A DNA stretch of 64,000 nt. It comes from Dreissena polymorpha. Its lineage: Eukaryota; Mollusca; Bivalvia; Myida; Dreissenidae. Position 1 is the stretch's first letter; every line of letters begins with the position of its first letter. The stretch covers positions 50,684,509 to 50,748,508 of the forward strand of contig NC_068358.1 of NCBI RefSeq assembly GCF_020536995.1, read 5' to 3'. The position numbers were made by a program, and so were the translations under genes. Under the pieces are notes generated by a model. The model did not search any database. It saw only the letters and a list, made by a program, of their open reading frames with translations, and had not been told where the DNA came from. Below, piece by piece: positions 21,970-33,887 of the stretch.

Positions 21970-23815
21970 GCTTTTGCGACTACTCCTATCTAGTAAATAT
22001 ATCGATTAATGTCAATTTGCAATAGCATCGTTCCGACATGCTGGAAACTTTAACGGCTGTAAATTCATATAACAGCGCATAATTATCATGCATTAATTAT
22101 TAAACATAAAATATAAACATTTTTTACTAATTGCATTAGTAGAATGTTTATAAAAACTTACAAGTAATGATATTCCTGGCCTGAAAACACTACCACTGTT
22201 CAAATTGCATATTGTTCCCATATAGCACTGTGTAAATTGAAAGTTGCCTTATGTTACCTCATTGGTTGGTTATAAATACCTTGTTTTTCTATACATAGTA
22301 TTCGATTTAGACGAAATAAATAATTTACGTAAAATGTCATATTAGTTTTCATTAAAACTTTGATCTTGTCATATGTGTTTATTGGCGTTATTAATTGTGT
22401 TATACTTATTTTTGTATTTCATTAAGAATTATAACGTGTAGCCCTTTTTTGTCAACTGTTTTTAGAAAAAGATTCGCGCCCTAAGACACGAAAAATTGTT
22501 AAAGTGACACTTTCATTTAAAGGTTTAATGTAAACAATATTTAATGAAACATTTATTTTTGGTATTTATACATTGACATGTTAAATTCGATGCTTGTAAA
22601 TGTGTTTATTTTTGTACAAGATGGCGCCGATATTGTTAATTTCAATAACTGTTAACATTCTGAATATTGTATAATAAATTGAATAGTGAATGAATTATCA
22701 TTTTATCTAATTAAAAAATACATAATTGACGTGTTCTTACTTTATTTATAAACGTATATAAAGCTTTTATACTTTTTGTCCGTTGCATTCAATACCGTAA
22801 ATACATATAAAAACATTGAGGTTTAAGATCATGCAGTCATTTTAACCAGCAATAAATCGTACACAAAAACGAAAGGTTAAAGTTCAATATTGATAGAACT
22901 GATTAAGCACGAGATCAACGACCAAAAAACGAAACATTCGTACGCACACAGCCACAAATGCACAGATACACACACGCACTTACGCACACATGGACAGTCG
23001 CACACACTCACATTTTGTGTAAAATGTAATGGTTAGTGACAAATAAGGATTACATTAATTATTTCGCCTCTTTTATTTCTGGTGGAAAATCAAATGGGAG
23101 CATTAAAAGATTGGAACTTTTCACGCGCTAAACTTGGCGCGGATACAAGCGATGGTATGCTGAATGGTATGTATTCGAAGCATATAGAGAAATCGAAATA
23201 GCAAGTATAAAAAAAAAAGCCATTACTAGTTGATAATTAGCGATACTAATTAAAACATGTGTAATAAAACTATCATTAAACTGTTCATGTCATTCCAACC
23301 CCGTCAGAAATAAAGAGTTGTTGCCACTCGACGCATGACTTTTCTGAGCTCGGGACAAATCGACAAGAGGCAGTTGCGATCGGGCGTTTGAATTGTAATT
23401 TTTGACTGTTGGAACGATCACGCTGGTGTACTAATTTCTGTGTGTGAGAACAACATTGTTTCAATTCAATGCCGAAAGTACATCGGAAAATTACCGACCG
23501 ATGTGAATTCTTCGTCGTGGAATTGATGGGCGGTTATTCAGGCAACGGGTCTCTTTGTTTTGATATGCGCGGTTCGGTAGATTTTCATTACGTTGTTGCC
23601 TTTTTATGCAATTAAGTTCATTTTCGCCCAATATTCTGCATGGCTATCGCATAGTCTTTTCAAGGGCGCTGTCCGGTACTCCGGCTGCTTTTGTCACATG
23701 CTTTCAAGCAGCAACAACCCGCGATCACTTTGAAACCCATACATGTATATGGAATCTATGTACAAACGTCGATATCAAAAACAGTTTTTATTGAACTCCG
23801 AATAATTTCTATTAA
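21970..23815. other. Non-coding interval
   Basis: AT-rich, with a slightly GC-richer patch (about 23340-23700) containing several CpGs that could be an unrecognised promoter or 5' exon. Frames at 23606-23888 have no supporting feature. CA-rich stretches occur near 22940-23010. Confidence 0.4.
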
Positions 23816-23821
23816 GAATGA

Positions 23822-24049
23822 GAACCTTGGTTCTCGCTTGAAGATTGCACATGGCTTCAAGAACCCAAGTTTTCAAATGAGAACCTAGGTTTTCAGGAGA
23901 ACCTAGGTTCTCATTTGAAAACCTAGGTTCTCATATAAACCTAGGTTCTCATTTGAAAACCTAGGTTTTCATGAGAACCTAGGTTCTCAGAATGATAGGT
24001 TCTCATGAAAAACCTAGTTTCTTGGGATTATGCGTCGAACTGCTTGCCA
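23822..24049. repeat. Palindrome array 1, right end with a TA-flanked terminal repeat
   Basis: Repeated, partly degenerate copies of the 16-bp perfect palindrome GAGAACCTAGGTTCTC, separated by 2-8 bp (AT, TTGAAA). The array ends in GTTTCTTGGGATTATGCG, TCGAACTGCTTGCCA followed by TA, the same terminus as the element at 25045-25507. A matching left terminus is not clear. Confidence 0.85.
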
Positions 24050-24059
24050 TATCCGTGGT

Positions 24060-24260
24060 TTTCATTTGGGAACCATAGGTTCTCTGAGAACCTAGGTTCT
24101 CTGAGAACCTAGGTTTTCAGAGAAACTAGGTTCTCATGAGAACCTAGGTTCTTTGAAAACCTAGGTTCTCTGAGAACCTAGGTTCTCTGAAAACCTAGGT
24201 TCTCTGAAAACCTAGGTTCTCTGAGAACCTAGGTTTTCAGAGAACCTAGGTTTTCAGAAT
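24060..24260. repeat. Palindrome array 2
   Basis: About ten tandem GAGAACCTAGGTTCTC-type units spaced close to 18-20 bp, mostly in the variant TCTGAGAACCTAGGTT. It ends against AATTACGCGTCGGACGGC, a diverged form of the terminal repeat of the neighbouring elements. Confidence 0.85.
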
Positions 24261-24783
24261 TACGCGTCGGACGGCGTAAACTTGCTCGTTTGGAATACGG
24301 GACACATATTATTCAGGGCGCAGGATCAATGGGGTTCACATATGATTACACACGGGCTGGACAGAATGAAAACATTCCGTTAAGAACTTTATTTTTGCAG
24401 ATATCTCAAGTTATTGAAATATGTTTGCAAAGTCTTTAGCGCATAAGTTTTTATTGCAGTGTTGCCGATATCTTTCGATTGAATAATGCATTATTACACA
24501 TAATCAATAGAGATAAAACTTGTATTTTATACCATAATGATTGCTTTCTACATGTAGGTCACAGACATACTTAAAATAGAAAACTGTACCGTACAGTCGT
24601 TTGAGGCCCGAACAAGGGAACTGAATATTTGAAACTCATTTAATGCTGTAACAATGTATTATGCAACGATTGATCTGAATTTTTAGTCTCAAAATAATAT
24701 TTACAATTAAAGATGTATTTCATAAACAGTTCAATTTTTTATTAACGTGTTCAGACCAATGTCGACCGATTACTTTACTAATT

Positions 24784-25020
24784 TCATTCCTCAAGAACAC
24801 CCATGCACGGAAACATGAACAAGAGTCGGTCACCGACGGCTAATGCCTGTTGTAACAAATATTCTTTGTCGTCCTCGCCCATTCCGCTATCCACGTTTCG
24901 AAGAATATTACTGAGCATTGTCTGAACATTGTTCAGAAAATGCTCTTGGGGAGAAACATTCACGGTTTCACGCCTATTTCTATTCATTTTACACATATGC
25001 CGCCAGCGTGTACCAAGCAA
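24784..25020 (-). CDS. Hypothetical short frame between two palindrome arrays
   Basis: An ATG-initiated version of about 70 residues (MCKMNRNRRETVNVSPQEHF … NVQTMLSNILRNV … EEL-like end GVLEE) has balanced, non-repetitive composition, unlike most frames nearby. It has no recognised domain, and no splice partner was found. It lies directly beside the element at 25045 and may be a single exon or chance. Confidence is low. Confidence 0.3.
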   Translation of the reverse strand: MLGTRWRHMCKMNRNRRETVNVSPQEHFLNNVQTMLSNILRNVDSGMGEDDKEYLLQQALAVGDRLLFMFPCMGVLEE

Positions 25021-25044
25021 TGGGAGACAACTGGAGGTTAATTA

Positions 25045-25507
25045 TGGCAAGCGGTTCGACGCATAATCCCAAGAAACTATGTTTCTCATGAGAACCTAGG
25101 TTCTCATGAGAACCTAGGTTTATGAAATCCCAAGAAACCAGGTTTCTCACGAGAACCTAGGTTCTCATGAGAACCTAGGTTCTCATGAGAACCAAGGTTT
25201 ATGAAATCCCAAGAAACCAGGTTTCTCATGAGAACCTAGGTTCTCATTTGAAAACCTTGGTTTACGCTTGAGAACCTAGGTTCTCATGAAAAACTAGGTT
25301 TTTCATGAGAACCTAGGTTCTCAGAGTCACATAGAACTTAGGTTCTCATGAGAACCTAGGTTCTCATGAGAACCTAGGTTCTCATTCTGAGAACTTAAGT
25401 TCTCGTTTGGTATCCTAGGTTTTCACAAGAACCTAGGTTCTCATTTGAAAACCTAGGTTCTCATGAGAAACCTAGTTTCTTGGGATTATGCGTCGAACCG
25501 CTTGCCA
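25045..25507. mobile_element. TA-flanked TIR element filled with palindromic minisatellite
   Basis: The left terminus TGGCAAGCGGTTCGACGC, ATAATCCCAAGAAACTA and its exact inverted complement at the right end give terminal inverted repeats of at least 35 bp, extending to about 58 bp with one mismatch. TA dinucleotides flank both ends (25043-44 and 25508-09). The interior is almost entirely units of GAGAACCTAGGTTCTC with ATG or TTGAAA spacers, and internal AAACCAGGTTTCTC variants repeat part of the terminus (AATCCCAAGAAAC). The 463-bp element has no coding capacity. A TA target suggests mobilisation by a Tc1/mariner-like transposase. It is unclear whether the palindromes were present at insertion or expanded later. 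Confidence 0.85.
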
Positions 25508-25509
25508 TA

Positions 25510-27250
25510 GACCGGCACTCGTTGTAATCAGCACAAAGTCTTCGTTGTGTATATATGCGCTTATGTGGCTACATCAAGAAAATGTGAACATTTTTGCATG
25601 ATTTGTTTTGGCTTAAAATAAACTTCAACTGTATATATTGAGTAAAAAAGAGAATTAAGAATAATAAATGGATAAAACGTTTCTTCCAGGTATAGCTAAA
25701 TGTCGATTCACGTTCGTGATCGCCTTGAAACCAAAATTTAGGGATATTTTCTTGTCAGAAACGCATCAGACTTACATATCACTCATATTAATTGACGCTC
25801 GATTGGTCAGTGTCGGCTCGGGTACTACTTACATGTACTTTATGTATACTTAAATGTACGGCAAATATACTAACACGTACCCGGTCACTTTAGACTGTAC
25901 CCGAGTTGTTTTTCCGCCTAAAATCCGATGTCGTAAAAACGCGCTACGGAATACGAAACAAAATTCTCTTTGAAAAAAAAAACTTTCTCAAAATGCTTTT
26001 TTGAGCAGGATTTTCGATAATTTAGAGGCCATTTTACAGAATATTGACATAAATACAAACGTAATTAATTTGACAAAAAGCCGACAACGTAAAGGGGAAA
26101 TTATCTAAAGGATTTTAGTATTTTGTAGGACAATTAAAACAGTGTCAGAGACTTTTGTCGCTTTTAAGGAACTATTCGATTATCATAATTTTGTTTTGAT
26201 TATTATTATTTCTTACTAAGAATGAGATTCTCCACCTTTATTCATGATTTAAATTTTGTTCATGTACGTTTATACATGTTTTGTTTTCTTGTGAGTGTTT
26301 GCGTGTGCATATTTTTGCATTTTTGTTTTCTTTTTGTTTATTGCTTGTGAAAATGTGTTGTCCTCATGTGCCTTATATGGCGTATTTAATCAAAATAAAC
26401 ACCAAACCATATATTCTTTAAAAAATGTGATATTTAGTATTATTTCTTGTTTGCTAACAAACACATATTTTATTAAAGGATGCATGTCATAACGTTGTAC
26501 ACATAATTAATGATGTATACAACTGCTAGTTTTAACATACACATATAGGTTTCGTTTATTTAAAAAGTACAGAAAGCTAAAAAGTGACGTGATTTGTTGT
26601 TCAACAACAATTAGTTATGTGTAACCTATGAAAAAGTAAATTCGTTCAAGGTAATGCAAGGTAATTGTATAAACGGCAAATGCACTTCATGTGTTGTTTA
26701 TGTTTATTTTCAAAATATGTAAAAGTGGTTTAATAGCACATGTTTTACACATTTAAGAGGTAGTCGCTCATACTTATGTCTTATTTATGATACTTGTATG
26801 CATTAGCAAGGATTTAACAAGAAAAACTGAAGTATACGTTGAAATCAATTTGCTATAGGAAAACGCAATACAAATACAAATTTTATTTAAAGTCGGTTTT
26901 TACAGAACAAGTCATCCTAGAGTTGAGATCAATTATAATAAATAAACAATTAAATTAAATTAACCTGCAATTCAATAAACACGATTATTTTAACATGTTA
27001 AAAGCGATAGAATTATGGCATGTGATACAAATAGTGTTTAAACAGATTGCGCTGCAGTTGCTGATCTTGACCTGGGTCTAAGAGCTGCTATAAATAATAA
27101 GGTAAAAGTCTAATAATGAATATGGACACAAAAGTGTGACAGATAAAAAATGTCTGCCATTTATATGTAAACAAACGTGCACAAAATAATATAACATGCA
27201 GCAAAGAGCAACTGATGGTAAAACTAGCAAAAGCAATTAACAAGAACAAT
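25510..27250. other. Non-coding interval
   Basis: AT-rich. A block near 25795-25930 (GCTCGATTGGTCAGTGTCGG) shares about 30 bp with 39076-39110 and is probably a dispersed repeat. No supported exon. Confidence 0.45.
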
Positions 27251-27254
27251 AATA

Positions 27255-28010
27255 GTAGCCATTCTAGGTACTACAGCAAGAACATCTGCAATCCTCCTCG
27301 TCCCACGAGCCTATCAGACTTCGGAACTGGTTAAGTCCCGTCACATCCCTGAAGTGCTGGGGTAACGAGTTTCAGAGCCTGGGGGCTGCGGAACGGAAAG
27401 ACTTGAGACTTTAACTGGTTCTTCTTACACGTGGAGATTCAGCTGTATTAGTGAACCTAAAAGAGTAAGAGTTATTTCTAATTTTAATTACTAGTAGATC
27501 ATAAACATATGTTGGTGTCTGTTTATTAATTATTATGTATGGTTCTATAGCCATATGTCTTATCTTTCTTAATTTTAAGCTTGGCAGTTTTTATTTGCTT
27601 AGCAACCCTTCATAATCAGACTTATAGTCATTATAAATAAAACTAAGAGCTCTTTTCTGTATGTTTTCTATTTTCTTAGTATTTATTTCTCCACAAAAAT
27701 GCCACGTTAATGGACAGAAATTGAAGTTTGAGAGAATGAATTAATAATATATATTAAGTTTGCCAAGTTAACGAAGATTCCTACCAATACGCTTTAGAAC
27801 ATTTAATTGTCTGAATGCCTTTTTACATAAGTTGGAAATGTGTTTGTCAAAATTTAGTTTAAAATCTATTGTAACCCCTAATAAGATAACCTCATCCTCG
27901 CAGTTTATTTTGTTACCTGACACGTCAAAAGAGATATTAGCTTTGTGAGTTTTAGAACCTATTGCGATTGCCTGAAATTTATCGGTAAATTACGTCTAAT
28001 TATTTGGCAC
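27255..28010 (-). mobile_element. 3' part of a CR1/L2-like LINE
   Basis: Reading the minus strand gives the carboxy-terminal part of a non-LTR reverse transcriptase: FQAIAIGSKTHKANISFD, VILLGVTIDFKLNFDKHI, SNLCKKAFRQLNVLKRIG and FNFCPLTWHFCGEINTKK. It ends in the conserved tail NSLPQHFRDVTGLNQFRSLI. This tail (NSLP, F+ … W) is typical of CR1/L2-type elements common in invertebrates. Stops and small frame changes interrupt it, and the catalytic core upstream is absent, so it is a dead 5'-truncated copy. Confidence 0.8.
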
Positions 28011-28178
28011 TATTTTGCATCCTGAAATATCTCTTTGCAACTGTTTAGGTATAAGAAAAGTATGGGATAGCTAAACATGACTAGTATTCAGCTATCGAAT
28101 AGTCATCTCCAGAAGAACTTATCAGAGATATAAAACAAATCTTACATTAAAATATCCAATAATCACGTATATATATAT

Positions 28179-29270
28179 CTGCGCTATTCTAGAATGGTCC
28201 GAATTTTAATATCTGAAATTATTGCCTCAGAATAAGGAAATGGCGTTAAGTTAGTTCCTTATTTGGAAGTCTGTATTTCGGACAATCACATTCGGATATG
28301 TTTTTAATATGTAGTGAGGGTTATTTAAGCATGATTATGTTATATGGACGTATTCTGTCACATTTCTTTTTATATTCTATTCGACAATACACGCTGAAAA
28401 CAAGTATTATGAAGACGATATTAAGTTCCTTTTTCGGATTTAAAAAGCGAATAAGGAACTATGTTATCATTAAATAAAACAAAGTAGAAATGTACTGCAA
28501 TTAATATTTGTTCACCCGACGTACATTTACAATACTTTTCGTTTAGTTATTCATCTTATTGGTTCATTTTGATTTATAATTTACAGAAAGAACATTCCAG
28601 TTCCTTATTCGATTTGAATAAGGAATAAGAACCAGTTCCTTATTCCTTATTCAAACTGAATAAGGAACTACATTATCATTACTTCAAACATAGTAGAAAT
28701 GTATTGCAATTAGTATTTTACATATAGAACCAATATATAAATAATGTTCATTTATATGTGGTTAATTTTGGATCAATTTCATTGATGTTTAAGTAAGACA
28801 ATGCCAGTTCCTTTTTCGGATTGAATAAGGAGTAAGGATCTGGTTCCTTTTTCCTTATTCAGCCGCGAATAAGAAACTGGATTATAAATAAAAAAAATGT
28901 TTAAATGTACAAGTTTGCTTTTTTTTAATATCACATACATGTAAAATATAAGTTTATGTTTTAAGTTTTGTTGATGTGAAGTTATTATTCGAATTAGAAA
29001 ATATCGGTTCGGTTTAAAAAAGTAATCCTATGCAAGCGCGAAAAAGAAACATGTATTTGTAACGTAATACATCAAGTAAATGTATTCGAGTTATTTTGTT
29101 TCGATTTAATTAAGAAATGTTTGCATTATTTTCTTTGAAACCCTGAAACAAATTTGTTACGCGTGAATAAGGAACAGTTCCTTATTCCTTATTCGAATAA
29201 CGAATACGGAACAAGGAAAAAGGAACCAACTGACGCTCCATGTAAACCTATGGTATTGTGAATGGTTGCA
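28179..29270. repeat. Repeat H copy 2 followed by hairpin-rich ~210-bp tandem units
   Basis: The first 200 bp match 5883-6080. After that, motifs of the form GTTCCTTATTC … GAATAAGGAAC recur near 28395-28460, 28600-28665, 28805-28875 and 29165-29225. Each can fold into a stem, often next to a second inverted pair. Intervening sequence is also repeated (AGTAGAAATGTA(C/T)TGCAATTA at about 28483 and 28690). Confidence 0.75.
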
Positions 29271-30487
29271 TTCCTGTTGTTGTGGTAGCATCAGAAAACC
29301 TAGGAGCATTTATTTACCCGGTATACACATTTTTGCATTTGGAATGTAAAAACAAATGAACAGTTTTGAAAAAGACATCTAATTTGACGACATTTATGTC
29401 AACATGAAAATGAATCGCTATAGTTATTATATATATTTAATTATTGTTATTTGTTTTTAAATAGAACAGCTAGCTATGAAGAATAGGTCACATAGGCTTA
29501 TTATCCCTTTCCCACTCAGAAGCAAAGTGAAAATGGCTATGTGCAAAAAGCATAAAACTAGAACAGTCTGCGAGTAATTCATAGTCTATTCAGGATTTAT
29601 GCTGTTTGCTGCTCATCAGTTTCTAAGGGTTTGAAATGAATCTTTTAAAACTAGAATCTAGTAAAAAAAAAAGGTCTTTAATTAAATGTATTTTTCTTAA
29701 AGACTATAAATGCGTCAAAATACGTATCTTAGTGGTCAAGTGTTATAAGATGTCCCATTTTTTTAAATTGTCAATGTTTTGATTGTACAATAAAATGTGC
29801 AAATAATCAATTTATATTAGAATCATTAAGGCATATTTTTTCTAACAGAATGTTCATTTATCTTCAGGTGTGTTTTTCTGATTATGATAGATTTAATATA
29901 CTGTATATTTTTGTACAATTTCCAATATTTACAGTACAAAATGGTATAAAATATTGGTGTTCTGGTTTTTTCTAGCTCATGGGTTAATTATGTGAGATTG
30001 TTTTCCATCCGCCCACATACATTTGATTTATTTGAAAACATAATTTATTTTTAAATTTAATACATTGTCATTTATGGTATTAAATAAGTTTTTCCAATCT
30101 AATCTTTTTAGCTACTCCAGGAATGCAAATGTCTGGTACACAAAATTGTACAATTAATAAACCTGTCTGGTCGATAGATGTTCAAAGTTAACTGCTCCAA
30201 ATTACTGAGGTGAATTGTTTAGGCATGAGATTTTGGCAAGAAGATGTTAAAACTTATAAATGCCAGTAATTCAAATGAAAAAGGTCATTTGATGATCTCA
30301 AAATGCACCCATCGCCAACTGTCATTTATACAAACATATCAAACAGTCAGATATAATAAATCGCTGCCAAACAGTCCAACAAATTGTCTGAGAAACAGCA
30401 TGAGCATTTTATGTAAGGAAGCTAATTTGTTGGTGAATGGGCATTTTGAGTGGCTGAATTCTTCTGACATACTGGCTATGATTTTTA
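29271..30487. other. Non-coding interval
   Basis: AT-rich, no supported gene. The frame 30244-30531 runs into the repeat that begins near 30488 and is not supported. Confidence 0.45.
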
Positions 30488-30770
30488 GCTCGGCTGTATT
30501 CGGAGAAAACCCGAGATATTGTCATAGCTAGCTCGTCCGCCGTCCTCGTCGTGCTAAAACATTAAAATTTGCTCTAAAATCAAAGTGCTTCCACCTACAA
30601 CTTTAAGACTTGATATGTAGCTGCACCTTGATGAGTTCTACATGCCACACCCATTTTGGGGTCAGTAGGTTAAAGGTTAAAGTCACTGTGACCTATAAAA
30701 AACTTTTTTTCAAACTGCACCCGCAGCCGAGCGTTTGCACCCACTATGCGGTGCTCTTGTTCGATTGAAT
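30488..30770 (-). repeat. Dispersed non-autonomous element E
   Basis: Read on the minus strand it begins ACAAGAGCACCGCATAGTGG and ends with an AGCCGAGCT-like terminus (plus strand AGCTCGGCTGTATTCGGAG). A GTCACTGTGACC block lies inside. Its ACAAGAG start matches elements D and G of this window. Confidence 0.6.
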
Positions 30771-30774
30771 AATT

Positions 30775-31525
30775 GCATAATTATGGTAATTGAAAGGGTG
30801 GACAAGTCAAAGGTGTTCTATGATGATTAAAAGGGTGGACAAGTCAAAGGTGTTTTATGGTAATTGAAAGGGTGGACAAGTCAAAGGTGTTCTGTGGTAA
30901 TCAAAAGGGTGGACAAGTCAAAGGTGTTCTATGGTTATTAAAAGGGTGGACATGTCAACAAAGGTGTTCTATGGTAATTGAAAGGGTGGACAAGTAAAGT
31001 GTGTTCAATGGTTATTGAAAGGGTGGACAAGTCAAAGATGTTCTATGGTAAATAAAAGGGTGGACAAGTCAAAGGTGTTCTATCATAAAGATATTGAAAG
31101 CATCTGATTCATGACCTGTTTTGTATTGGAATTCTCCACCTACCTCTGATTCATACCTGGCAATGCTAAGTTTCTAGCTTTAGCATTTATTAGATAGGCT
31201 CGTCAAAAGCTTACTTATTTTCGTCTTTGCACAATAAAATCTTTAATAGGTTAAGTGACCAAACTAATATTGATGAACTACTGTCATGATTAAAAGGGTG
31301 GACAAGTCAAAGGTGTTCTATGGTAATTGAAAGGGTGGACAAGTCAAAGGTGTTCTGTGGTAATCAAAAGGGTGGACAAGTCAAAGGTGTTCTATGGGTA
31401 TTAAAAGGGTGGACAAGTCAACAAAGGTGTTCTATGGTTATTGAAAGGGTGGACAAGTCAAATATGTTCTATGGTAAATGAAAGGGTGGACAAGTCAAAG
31501 GTGTTCTATCATAAAGATATTGAAA
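30775..31525 (+). repeat. Duplicated ~37-bp minisatellite
   Basis: Two arrays (about 30775-31085 and 31290-31510) of AAAGGGTGGACAAGTCAAAG, GTGTTCTATGGTAATTG. Each is followed by the same ~200-bp unique block (ATTGAAAGCATCTGATTC … AACTACTGTCA; the second copy runs to about 31715). The order array-unique-array-unique shows a segmental tandem duplication. Confidence 0.95.
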
Positions 31526-31851
31526 GCATCTGATTCATGACCTGTTTTGTATTGGAATTCTTCACCTACCTCTGATTCATACCTGGCAATGCTCAGTTTC
31601 TAGCTTTAGCATTTATTAGATAGGCTCGTCAAAAGCTTACTTATTCTCGTCTTTGCACAATAAAATCTTTAATACGTTAAGTGACCAAACTAATATTGAT
31701 GAACTACTGTCAATGGCAAACGTACAAACATGCAAACAATATAACCCCAATAAAGTTTAGTAACCTTTTCAATATTGCTGAAATACTGTTAATGGCAAAA
31801 ATATAAACAAACCGTTAAACAAACACAGCTGACATGTGCTGTTACCTTACA

Positions 31852-33887
31852 GCGACCCCCATGCCTCATCAGAGAGATCCCAGGACCTCCCTGCCCATCA
31901 GCAAGTCAGAGGGACAGGCCAGGACAGAGGAAATGGCAGCCATGTCACTTCATTCGACTGAACCAACAACGGACTATGATAGTGACAGTGGCGATGAAAA
32001 ACCAGACTCTATTCAGAAAACACAGGACCCCAAAATACAGTAACATTGATTTCCGTCGCGGATCAAAGCAAGAAAATGGCACCGGCCCCTTCTCATGTCT
32101 CAAAACCAAACACTATACACTCAAGCGTTCCCTTAGACGACAAAGGATTTGTTATCCCGCCCAAGCCGGATGTACCCGCACCATCTCCACCCGTTCAGGC
32201 ACGGCACGAATCACCGAACAAATCATCATCTTCACCATAGCAGAGCAACAGAATGGCTGTAAAATCGAAATTAACACTCGACAAGTTTACATCGAGCCCC
32301 CGCCATTACCTCCCGCTCCTCTGCCGGACTTCATGGGCAGTGTGCCGAACATTAACATTCCTGCGCCTTCTGCGATTGTTTCAAACGGCGCACTCCCCCA
32401 ACCCCCACCACCACCACCTGCGGCATCAACATCCGAAGAAATCACAAAAACTAAATCCAGCGCTAGTTTGGATTACATTTCAAAGTCTGTTCCTCACAAC
32501 GCGATCGCTGCTTCTGAAGCCAAAAGACAGGAACGACTCCAGAATGGTGGTCCACAGATTGAGGAAGTGAAAGCAAAGCCAGAAATACCACAGATGGATC
32601 CAACGCAAGCTGCCATCATTGCTGCATTATGAAACCGCGACAACAACTGGAGAAACAGGATGAGAACATGGTGATCGACTCTATCGAAAGCAGGCTTCAG
32701 AAGACGAAGAAGCTGCAAGCCGCCAAGTTTCCCTTGCTGGTAACAAACCACTGAAAACCGAGGCTAAACCAAATAAAGGGGGAAAACCCTGTGTAATCCA
32801 GTGTAAAACCATTCGCGCCAAAAACAAGTCCAGTACTGTTCGAGATGGAAAAGGAGGAGTTTTCATTAAAGTCGAACCAGTAAATGAAATTAAAACAGTC
32901 GACAACAATCAACCAGGATTGACGCAAATTAAGCGAAGCTTTTCTTCGCCATTAGCAAAGAACACGAAACCAGTATTTGAAACAAAACAAACACATTGAA
33001 TAAGCAAAGGAACACCTGTTGAAGGTTTTAATGTTAAACAATTAGAAAAAATCCTCCACTTCCACTTCAGAAAGCAATAAATCTTCAGAACGAATAACAA
33101 CTGTCGTGGTAGAAGCAAATAATAATACCAGTGACAACGGAAAGACTGATTATCTTGCATTGGCAGAAAAGAAACGACTCGAGTGGCTCCACAAGAAACA
33201 AAAGTCATCTGAATCCCCCTCAGGTACACCTGAAAGGGACGGCGTGAAATCAAAAACTGTTGACATTAATGGCAAGCCCACACAATTGTCTATTGGAGAC
33301 GTGTATAAAAATGTGCCTTCCCGCCTCTGGGCTTTAGAGACGATGCTAAAACACATGCAAATATTGCGCAGTGCGAAATTATTCCCCCGCCATAACATTT
33401 TAGCAGTGACAGCGGATCTGAGCCAAAAACACAGCAAAATAGTCCGGCATTTTCACGGATACGGCGAGTTTAGTATCATCGTTGTCAACTTTTTCTTCAT
33501 TGTCAGGCAAAGGACGCAGCAATGGTTACGAATAACTTATTGCTCCACCGGCATTGGGATTCGGGGATGATCCTTCTTCTTTTATTCAACCACCTCCCGA
33601 ATTTGGGAATGATAACGTGAAGAAAAACATTCAGTGATAAAGCTTTGGAAAAGTGGTTTTGTAATGATGTTCTTGATCGGCTGGACAGTTTAAATATGAG
33701 CCAATACAAAGCGAGCTTTAAGAGGAATTGTGTTGATGACAAGAAATTACTGGACTTAAGCAGAGACAATAATATCGACCTGGGTGTTAAACAAGTTGCA
33801 CACAGAATGACTATTGAACGAGCTTTTAAAAAAGCGGAAATTAAACAAAATACATCACATGAAGTGATAACGGCAGAATATTTGTGA
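31852..33887 (+). pseudogene. SHANK: SHANK-like 3' region with SAM domain, decayed
   Basis: SHANK proteins are postsynaptic-type scaffolds whose proline-rich tail ends in a self-associating SAM domain. The segment starts at a good acceptor (TGTTACCTTACAG) and carries, in order, an acidic Ser-rich part (DYDSDSGDEKPDS) and a proline-rich part (FVIPPKPDVPAPSPP, EPPPLPPAPLPDFMGS). Next come LALAEKKRLEWLHKK (the SHANK LALAARERAL region), SSLSTFSSLSGKGRS and FIQPPPEF. The SAM domain follows in 33645-33887, with LDSLNMSQYKASF and DLGVKQVAHRMTIERAFKKA; the HRM-IERA signature is characteristic of SHANK SAM domains. The pieces lie in different frames, with breaks near 32043, 32245, 32635, 33000, 33340 and 33570. 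It therefore reads as a pseudogene, although sequence errors in a real gene cannot be excluded. The intron-type acceptor argues for a DNA-level duplicate and against a processed copy. Confidence 0.7.

Noticed and set aside
23822-25507. Palindrome arrays as a CRISPR or integron array
   Set aside because: Spacers are 2-8 bp and repetitive, and the flanks are TA/TIR of a DNA element.
30244-30531. 95-residue plus-strand frame
   Set aside because: It runs into dispersed element E and has no domain or splice support.
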